Assembly: GCA_017465845.1 (NCBI GenBank)
Contig: JAFTVH010000067.1
Span: 1 to 39,667 of the forward strand
DNA from: Lachnospiraceae bacterium
GTDB lineage: Bacteria; Bacillota; Clostridia; Lachnospirales; Lachnospiraceae
DNA: 39,667 nt
Direction of reading: 5' to 3'
Part shown: positions 34,089-39,667 of the stretch, one piece after another
How positions within the stretch are numbered: position 1 is the stretch's first letter
How the letters are laid out: every line of letters starts with the position of its first letter
Program-made: the position numbers and the translations under genes
The notes under the pieces: model-generated
Database searches by the model: none
What the model saw: the letters and a program-made list of their open reading frames with translations, nothing else
Told to the model about the DNA's origin: nothing

Positions 34089-34307
34089 ATGAAAAAGACT
34101 TATAAAATCGAAGTAGATTGTGCTAACTGTGCCAGAAAGATGGAAGAAGCAACTAAGAAAGTGGAAGGCGTTGCCGATGCAACCGTCAGCTTCATGACAC
34201 AGAAGATGAACGTAGAGTTTGCTGAGGATGCAGATATTAAAGCTGTTATGAGCAATGTGGTAAAGGCTTGTAAAAAAGTAGAATCTGATTGCGAGATTTA
34301 TCTGTAA
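34089..34307 (+). CDS. HMA-domain metal-binding protein
   Basis: A 72-aa ferredoxin-like heavy-metal-associated domain. The metal site is CANC (C11, C14), without the usual Gly-Met before it, which points to Zn/Cd rather than Cu(I). The start is ATG 34089, 8 nt after GGAGG (34076-34080). It precedes the P-type ATPase by 49 bp under the same operator-bearing promoter, and that ATPase lacks an N-terminal HMA domain. The chaperone or sensor domain thus appears split off as a separate gene. Confidence 0.9.
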   Translation: MKKTYKIEVDCANCARKMEEATKKVEGVADATVSFMTQKMNVEFAEDADIKAVMSNVVKACKKVESDCEIYL

Positions 34308-34356
34308 GAAATATATCAGAAACAGACAGTAATAGAAAATAAGCAGGTAAAAGACT

Positions 34357-36228
34357 ATGACAAGAAAACAGAAAAAAGTATTATACCGCATCATTGCGGC
34401 ACTGGTACTGCTTATTATTTTAGAATTGATTCCTGCTGAAGGCTGGCTGAAACTGCTTCTCTATCTGATTCCATACCTGGTAATCGGTTACGATATCCTG
34501 AAAAAAGCTGTGCTGGGTATCCTTCACGGAGAGGTATTTGATGAGAATTTCCTGATGGCAGTAGCTACTGTAGGCGCAATGCTTCTGGGGGATTACAAAG
34601 AAGGTGCGGCAGTTATGCTGTTCTACCAGATTGGTGAATTGTTCCAGAGTGTGGCAGTAGGAAAGAGCCGCAGGAACATCAGTGCGCTGATGGATATCCG
34701 CCCGGACTATGCCAATATAGAAGCGGAAGACGGCAGCCTTCAGCAGGTAGATCCTGATGAGGTGGAGATTGGAACAGTGATCATCGTACAGCCCGGAGAA
34801 AAAGTGCCTATCGACGGTGTGGTAGTAGAAGGCAGTTCTGCACTGAACACCAGTGCGCTGACGGGAGAGAGCATTCCACGTGAGGTGGAGACCGGAGATG
34901 AGGTCATCAGCGGATGTGTCAACCTTTCAGGCCTTTTAAGGATCCGTACCACGAAGCCTTTTGGCGAGTCCACAGTATCTAAGATACTGGAGCTGGTGGA
35001 AAATTCCAGCATGAAGAAGGCGAAAGCAGAGAATTTCATTACAAGGTTTGCCCACTATTATACACCTGCAGTCTGTTACAGTGCATTGGCACTGGCGATT
35101 TTGCCGCCGTTAGTCAATCTCCTCATGGGAAATCCGGCTGCATGGGCCGAGTGGGTGACAAGAGCGTTGACTTTCCTGGTTATCAGCTGCCCATGTGCTT
35201 TGGTAATTTCCATACCGCTAAGCTTCTTCGGAGGAATCGGCGGTGCATCCGCCTGCGGAATTCTTGTGAAAGGCTCTAACTATCTGGAAGCACTTGCTTC
35301 CACGAAATATGTGGTGTTTGACAAAACAGGTACCTTGACGGAAGGTGTCTTTAAAGTGACGCAGGTGTGCCCGGTGCAAAAAGCAGAAGACGAAGAATTA
35401 CTTCGCTATGCAGCCTACGCAGAAAGCTATTCCACCCATCCTATCAGCAAGAGCCTGAAAGAGGCTTACGGTCGGGAAATAGACAGAAGCCTTATCGGCA
35501 ATGTAGAAGAAATCAGCGGTCATGGTGTCATTGCTGTAGTAGAAGGTAAGAGCGTTGCTGCAGGTAATGCCAGACTGATGGAGAAACTGGGACTGAAGGC
35601 GGAAACTCCGGACCAGCCCGGTACAGTGGTACATATAGCAGTGGATGATGTGTACTATGGTTACATTTTAATTGCAGATGTTGTCAAAGCACACTCGGCC
35701 GAAGCCATTAAAGCCTTGAAAAATGCAGGTGTCCGTAAGACGGTCATGCTGACAGGAGATACCGCCCGGACAGCCAATGCTGTGGCCGCGCAGCTTGGGC
35801 TTGATGAGGTACGCAGTGAACTGTTGCCTGCTGATAAAGTACTTGAGGTTGAGAAGCTGCTTGAACAAAAGGGAAAGAGAGAAATCCTTGCCTTTGTGGG
35901 AGACGGTATCAATGATGCCCCTGTTCTTTCCAGAGCCGACATCGGAATCGCCATGGGCGCTCTTGGCTCAGATGCTGCCATTGAGGCTGCTGATGTGGTA
36001 TTGATGGATGACAATCCACAGAAGATCGCTCTGGCCATCAGGATATCCGGAAAGTGCCTTCGCATTGTATATGAAAATATCGTCTTTGCTTTAGGTGTAA
36101 AAGGTATTTGCCTGATATTGGGTGCGATAGGTATTGCCAATATGTGGCTGGCGATTTTTGCAGATGTAGGTGTTATGGTAATTGCAGTACTGAACGCCGT
36201 CAGATGTTTAAAGGTTGATGAAAAATAG
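34357..36228 (+). CDS. P1B-type heavy-metal-translocating ATPase (Zn/Cd/Pb type)
   Basis: ATP-driven exporter of 623 aa. It has actuator TGES, membrane motif SCPCAL (C278-P-C280), phosphorylation site DKTGTLT (D322), nucleotide-binding THPIS, and hinge GDGINDAP (D516, D520). The last membrane helix carries FADVGVMVIAVLNAVR (D603), the Asp that marks the Zn/Cd/Pb class (ZntA-like). No N-terminal HMA domain is present; the preceding small gene supplies one. Expression should rise with metal if the ArsR-type operator upstream is used. A terminator follows at 36272. Confidence 0.94.
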   Translation: MTRKQKKVLYRIIAALVLLIILELIPAEGWLKLLLYLIPYLVIGYDILKKAVLGILHGEVFDENFLMAVATVGAMLLGDYKEGAAVMLFYQIGELFQSVAVGKSRRNISALMDIRPDYANIEAEDGSLQQVDPDEVEIGTVIIVQPGEKVPIDGVVVEGSSALNTSALTGESIPREVETGDEVISGCVNLSGLLRIRTTKPFGESTVSKILELVENSSMKKAKAENFITRFAHYYTPAVCYSALALAILPPLVNLLMGNPAAWAEWVTRALTFLVISCPCALVISIPLSFFGGIGGASACGILVKGSNYLEALASTKYVVFDKTGTLTEGVFKVTQVCPVQKAEDEELLRYAAYAESYSTHPISKSLKEAYGREIDRSLIGNVEEISGHGVIAVVEGKSVAAGNARLMEKLGLKAETPDQPGTVVHIAVDDVYYGYILIADVVKAHSAEAIKALKNAGVRKTVMLTGDTARTANAVAAQLGLDEVRSELLPADKVLEVEKLLEQKGKREILAFVGDGINDAPVLSRADIGIAMGALGSDAAIEAADVVLMDDNPQKIALAIRISGKCLRIVYENIVFALGVKGICLILGAIGIANMWLAIFADVGVMVIAVLNAVRCLKVDEK

Positions 36229-36271
36229 CTGATAAGAAAATACAAGTAAACAAATATAAGCAAATAATAAG

Positions 36272-36300
36272 ACCCGCAGGCAATTGTCTGTGGGTTCTTT
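36272..36300 (+). terminator. Terminator after the metal ATPase
   Basis: ACCCGCAGGCAA (36272-36283) pairs with TTGTCTGTGGGT (36284-36295) using G-T pairs, followed by TCTTT. The closed stem without spacer means the loop forms from the inner bases. Confidence 0.65.
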
Positions 36301-36343
36301 ATCTATGGAAGATTCTTTGGTCGTATTTTGTGTTCATCATGTT

Positions 36344-36369
36344 ACTGTCAGCAGCAAAGCTGAAACAGT
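36344..36369. promoter_or_regulatory. Interrupted inverted repeat upstream of the GH88 promoter
   Basis: ACTGT (36344-36348) mirrors ACAGT (36365-36369) and CAGC (36352-36355) mirrors GCTG (36359-36362). It lies about 40 bp upstream of the -35 and could be a regulator site. Confidence 0.35.
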
Positions 36370-36407
36370 AATTAGCTAAAAATGTTAGTAAATAGCATAA
36401 TCGGAAA

Positions 36408-36436
36408 TTGTATGAAAAGAGCGGGTTTATTATAAT
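36408..36436 (+). promoter_or_regulatory. Promoter of the GH88 gene
   Basis: The -35 TTGTAT (36408-36413), a 17-bp spacer and a perfect -10 TATAAT (36431-36436). The transcript would start near 36443. Confidence 0.78.
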
Positions 36437-36490
36437 ATAGTTAATAAGTTTGAACACTTGTAAGAATCAGAGAAAGGGTTAGGTAAGTAA

Positions 36491-37636
36491 ATGAATACTG
36501 TAATTGAGCAGAACAAAGAGTGGATTGACGCTACCTGGGAAAAAATCGACAAGAAGCTGAGCCGTACAGCGGTAAAGAGTCGGAATAAAATTCCCTACAC
36601 AACAACCGATGGCGTCCATGATAATAAAACAGGAGAGAAAATTACATGGTGGACTAACGGTTTCTGGGGCGGTATGATGTGGCTGATGTACAAGGCTACC
36701 GGCAACGAAGAATATAGAAAGACGGCAGAACGTTCTGAAGAATTATTGGACGATGCGTTGAAGCAGTATAAAGCTCTGCATCATGATGTGGGTTTCATGT
36801 GGCATCTTGTCAGCGGAGCAAACTATCGTATCACAGGTAATGAAGCTTCCTGCACCAGAAATCTTTTTGCGGCAGCTTCCCTGTTTTCCAGATACAATAT
36901 CGATGGCGATTATATCCGTGCATGGAATGGAGATGCTCAGGCTGGATATTCTATCATCGACTGTCTGATGAACCTGTCTTTATTATATTGGGCATCCGAT
37001 GAAATCGGTGACGACCGCTTCAAGAAGATAGCCATGAGACATATGGAAATGGCTATGCGTGACCATATCCGTCCGGATGGAAGCGTAAATCATATCGTAG
37101 ACCACGAACAGAACAAAGTAGGCGTCAATAAAGTTTATGCAGGACAGGGCTACAGTGAGACTTCCTGCTGGTCCAGAGGCCTTGCATGGGCTGTGTATGG
37201 CTCTGTGATTTCTTATATCCATGCAGGAAAAGAAGAATATCTGGAAGCTGCCAAAAAGACTGCTGATTATTTCATTGATCACTGCAAGAAGACAGATTAC
37301 CTCCCGGTAATCGATTTCTGTGCACCTGAAACACCTGTATACTATGACAGCACAGCCGGTGTCTGCGCAGCCTGCGGTATGCTGGAAATTGCAAAATATG
37401 TTTCTGAAGAGGAAGGCAGGAGATATACCCGGGAAGCCATCAATATCTTAAAGGCTTGCGATGAGCACTTCTGTAATTATGAAGAAAATGAAGATGCACT
37501 GGTGCTGATGGGCAGTGAGAGATATCCCAGCCAGGAATCTTTCTTCAAGGGAGTACATATTCCTATCGTATACGGAGATTTCTTCTTTGTAGAAGCGTTG
37601 TTTAAATTAAAAGGAAATGACTTCCTTATCTGGTAA
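36491..37636 (+). CDS. GH88 unsaturated glucuronyl hydrolase
   Basis: Cytoplasmic (no signal peptide) (alpha/alpha)6-barrel hydrolase of 381 aa. GH88 enzymes remove the unsaturated uronic acid left at the end of oligosaccharides by polysaccharide lyases (from glycosaminoglycans or similar). Two conserved acidic positions are visible: D99 in HHDVGFMW and D157 in YSIIDCLMN. Also typical are WWTNGFWGGMMWLMY and the late QGYSETSCWSRGLAWAVYG. It stands alone with a good promoter and terminator; no lyase, transporter or kduI/kduD genes are near, so its substrate would come from elsewhere. Confidence 0.92.
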   Translation: MNTVIEQNKEWIDATWEKIDKKLSRTAVKSRNKIPYTTTDGVHDNKTGEKITWWTNGFWGGMMWLMYKATGNEEYRKTAERSEELLDDALKQYKALHHDVGFMWHLVSGANYRITGNEASCTRNLFAAASLFSRYNIDGDYIRAWNGDAQAGYSIIDCLMNLSLLYWASDEIGDDRFKKIAMRHMEMAMRDHIRPDGSVNHIVDHEQNKVGVNKVYAGQGYSETSCWSRGLAWAVYGSVISYIHAGKEEYLEAAKKTADYFIDHCKKTDYLPVIDFCAPETPVYYDSTAGVCAACGMLEIAKYVSEEEGRRYTREAINILKACDEHFCNYEENEDALVLMGSERYPSQESFFKGVHIPIVYGDFFFVEALFKLKGNDFLIW

Positions 37637-37659
37637 GAACGGCATATGTGTGAACCGTT

Positions 37660-37687
37660 ACCCGCAGACAATAGTCTGCGGGTTTTT
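37660..37687 (+). terminator. Terminator after the GH88 gene
   Basis: A perfect 10-bp stem, ACCCGCAGAC (37660-37669) with GTCTGCGGGT (37674-37683), loop AATA, then five T. Its ACCCGCAG core is the same as in the terminator at 36272. Confidence 0.92.
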
Positions 37688-37733
37688 GCATATATTTAGA
37701 AATAAGAGAATGAAAAAGATAATGTAAAAAGAT

Positions 37734-39470
37734 ATGGATTGTAAAGAAAGAATTCTGTCAAATGATTATCGAGACCTGATTGTAGATTATTCTGTCAGAG
37801 TAGGTAACGAGTCCGGTCAGGACCTGTGTTACACGGAAATCGATAACCTGTTCCGATTGGTATATGTAAATAAAATGAATGTTCCTCCCATCATGGATAC
37901 CCCGGGAGAATACCAGATGATTCCCAAGCTGTTCGGTCTGATGCCTATCAGCGGCGGCAGCAGTGGCGGTCAGTTTGACCCGGCAGCTCTGACAGCCAGC
38001 GGAATTACCCAGGTACAGCGCCAGCCTTTAAATCTCACCGGAAGAGGCGTCATCCTTGCATGTATCGGTTCCGGCATCGATTACCGCAGTGAAGCATTTC
38101 GCGATGAAGAAGGCAATACCAGAATCATGTCCATTTGGGATCAGACCATACAGGACGGCAATCCGCCGGCAGGCTTCTTATTCGGAACGGAATATACGGG
38201 GGAAGAGATCAACAGAGCCTTGCAGGCAGAGAATCCTTACAGCATCGTACCCTCCAGAGACGAAGCAGGCCATGGTACTACCATGATGGAGGTGGCAGTA
38301 GGAAGCAGGTTAGTAGGCAGAGGCGGATTTACCGGGGCAGCTCCGGAGGCTGATATCGTGGTAATAAAGGTAAAGCAGTGCAAGCAATATCTGCGTGATT
38401 ATTACATGCTTCCTGAGAACGTGCCTGCCTATGCGGAACAGGACATTATGCTGGCAGTAGAATATGCAGATTCCCTGTATGAAAAATACGACAGGCCTGT
38501 AGTAATCCTGATGGGCCTTGGAACCAACCGTGGATCGCACAGCGGAACTTCTCCCCTGGCACTGTATCTGAACAGCGTGGCAATCAAAAGAAGCCGAGCT
38601 GTGGTTGTTGCAGGCGGTGATGAAGGCAATTCTGCCCATCATTTTCAGGGAATGTTAAAAAGAGGTACCGATTCAGCATACCTGGGTACAATGGAAAATT
38701 ACAGAGACGTAGAAGTGCGCGTGGGAGCAAATAATAGAGGTTTCCTCATGGAATTGTGGGGAAGCACCCCTGATATTTATAACGTTACCATCAGAACGCC
38801 GGGCGGCGAGAGTGTTCCCATGCAGCAATTGGGAATCGGCAAGAGCATCACCTACAATTTTATCTATGAACGTTCTGAGGTAACTGTCTCCAGCATTCTG
38901 GTAGAGCCGATATCAGGAGATGAACTGATTATTTTCCGGGTCGAGAACCCGACAGAAGGAATCTGGAATTTCCGGGTATCTGCATCAGGAATGGTTCATA
39001 ATGGTGTCTTTCATATGTGGCTTCCTATTACACAGTTCCTTACCTCAGAGGCTTATTTTCTGGAACCGGATCCTTACACTACGCTGACGGAACCTGCTAT
39101 GGCCATTAATACCATAGGTGTCTCCACTTATAACGACCAGAATAACAGCTTTTATATTGAATCGGGCAGAGGCTTTTCGCGAACAGGTCAGATCAGACCC
39201 GACTTTGCGGCACCGGGAGTAAACATCTCAGCTTTGAATGGCAGGAAGACGGGCAGCAGTATCGCGGCCGCAATCACCGCAGGAGGCATAGCACAGTTTC
39301 TGCAGTGGTCGGCGGTGGAACGCAATAATCAATATCTGGAGAGTAAGGAAGTGAAGAACTTTTTTATTCGGGGGGCATCGCGGAGTCCGGATTTGGTGTA
39401 TCCCAATAAAGAATGGGGGTATGGGCGGCTGAATGTTGCCGGGACGTTTGATGTGCTGGCAGGGCTTTAG
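37734..39470 (+). CDS. Subtilisin-like (S8) protein with degenerate catalytic site, Csp-like
   Basis: 578 aa of the S8 family in the layout of the clostridial Csp-type proteins, with a jelly-roll-like insert between the His and Ser regions. The His (GHGT, H180) and Ser (GSSIAAA, S509) are present. The catalytic Asp position reads CIGSGID, with G112 (GGT) where the family has D in D-(T/S)-G. The oxyanion Asn position reads AGGDEGN, with D296 where AGNEG is normal. It is thus probably a pseudoprotease or severely weakened. No signal peptide is seen. The ribosome binding site is weak. C. difficile CspC and CspA are known pseudoproteases of this kind in spore germination, but no germination genes are near. 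A terminator follows. Confidence 0.88.
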   Translation: MDCKERILSNDYRDLIVDYSVRVGNESGQDLCYTEIDNLFRLVYVNKMNVPPIMDTPGEYQMIPKLFGLMPISGGSSGGQFDPAALTASGITQVQRQPLNLTGRGVILACIGSGIDYRSEAFRDEEGNTRIMSIWDQTIQDGNPPAGFLFGTEYTGEEINRALQAENPYSIVPSRDEAGHGTTMMEVAVGSRLVGRGGFTGAAPEADIVVIKVKQCKQYLRDYYMLPENVPAYAEQDIMLAVEYADSLYEKYDRPVVILMGLGTNRGSHSGTSPLALYLNSVAIKRSRAVVVAGGDEGNSAHHFQGMLKRGTDSAYLGTMENYRDVEVRVGANNRGFLMELWGSTPDIYNVTIRTPGGESVPMQQLGIGKSITYNFIYERSEVTVSSILVEPISGDELIIFRVENPTEGIWNFRVSASGMVHNGVFHMWLPITQFLTSEAYFLEPDPYTTLTEPAMAINTIGVSTYNDQNNSFYIESGRGFSRTGQIRPDFAAPGVNISALNGRKTGSSIAAAITAGGIAQFLQWSAVERNNQYLESKEVKNFFIRGASRSPDLVYPNKEWGYGRLNVAGTFDVLAGL

Positions 39471-39493
39471 AAAGTAAGATTGTTTGTAAGTCA

Positions 39494-39530
39494 CAGCATC
39501 TAAGCCAATGGTTTAGGTGCTGATTTTTTT
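39494..39530 (+). terminator. Terminator after the S8 gene
   Basis: CAGCATCTAAGCC (39494-39506) pairs with GGTTTAGGTGCTG (39510-39522) with two G-T pairs, followed by seven T. Confidence 0.85.
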
Positions 39531-39559
39531 GCCCGTAAGGCAGGTGAGAGAAGCCAAAC

Positions 39560-39667
39560 ATGAAAAAAAATGCAAAGCTCCAGGCTATCATATGCAATTT
39601 CGGAAAAGAGTATCCAAAACTGTTATTGTCATTGCTTTCAATCAATCGACAGTCCATAATTTATGTA
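39560..39667 (+). CDS. Possible start of an ORF cut by the window end
   Basis: Begins with ATG AAA AAA and stays open for 36 codons to the last base. AGGTGAGAG (39542-39550) lies upstream at an acceptable distance. No domain can be recognised in so short a piece, and it may not be a gene. Confidence 0.35.
   Translation, partial: MKKNAKLQAIICNFGKEYPKLLLSLLSINRQSIIYV

Overview
The window reads as chromosomal DNA of an anaerobic Gram-positive Firmicute, most likely a Lachnospiraceae member (Blautia/Roseburia/Dorea-like). This is inferred from gene style: strong AGGAGG-type ribosome binding sites, sigma-A-like promoters, a GH25 protein with Big_2-like domains, PD-(D/E)XK nucleases of the DUF1703 and Rpn types, and a separate one-domain metal chaperone before a P-type ATPase. 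I could run no database search, so the genus is not fixed. No tRNA, rRNA, CRISPR array or transposase gene is visible.

Layout. (1) 1-5298: a 13-bp tandem repeat, a promoter, a membrane-anchored GH25 lysozyme with a very acidic N-terminus, then an AAA/PD-(D/E)XK protein. (2) 5299-15873: one long co-directional cell-surface polysaccharide operon: rfbC, an ABC exporter permease (Wzm type), a polytopic membrane protein, an ABC ATPase with a Wzt-type C-terminal domain, a methyltransferase-kinase fusion, and two large tandem GT2 glycosyltransferases, closed by a strong bidirectional terminator. (3) 15931-17523, minus strand: a GT-C membrane glycosyltransferase. (4) 17713-25871: phosphohexomutase, more GT2 enzymes, a polyprenyl-phosphate sugar-phosphate transferase, a LytR-CpsA-Psr ligase and a rhamnosyltransferase-like GT2. 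A large nested palindromic repeat sits in the middle and a related fragment lies 2.5 kb away. (5) 25987-39667: mostly single-gene units: glmS, an HtrA protease, a Dabb protein, a ClpX-like ATPase, an MBL-fold hydrolase, an Rpn-type nuclease, an HMA chaperone with a Zn/Cd-type ATPase, a GH88 hydrolase, a subtilisin-like protein that has lost catalytic residues, and the start of one more possible ORF.

How the genes work together. The central 20 kb can make, export and attach a rhamnose-containing wall polysaccharide: the mutase and RfbC feed nucleotide sugars (rfbA/B/D are not here), the sugar transferase primes undecaprenyl phosphate, GT2 enzymes build the chain, Wzm/Wzt exports it, and the LCP protein would link it to peptidoglycan. 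The most interesting part is the pairing of a Wzt that has a C-terminal carbohydrate-binding-type domain with a directly following methyltransferase-kinase fusion. This is the logic of the WbdD chain-terminating system of Gram-negative O-antigens (E. coli O9a type), here in a Gram-positive setting.

Other points worth attention: a subtilase with Asp-to-Gly and oxyanion Asn-to-Asp changes, an MBL gene whose second codon is a stop, tandem GT2 proteins with one domain degenerate, PhoP-like direct repeats before htrA, and a clear ArsR/SmtB-type operator before the metal-efflux genes.
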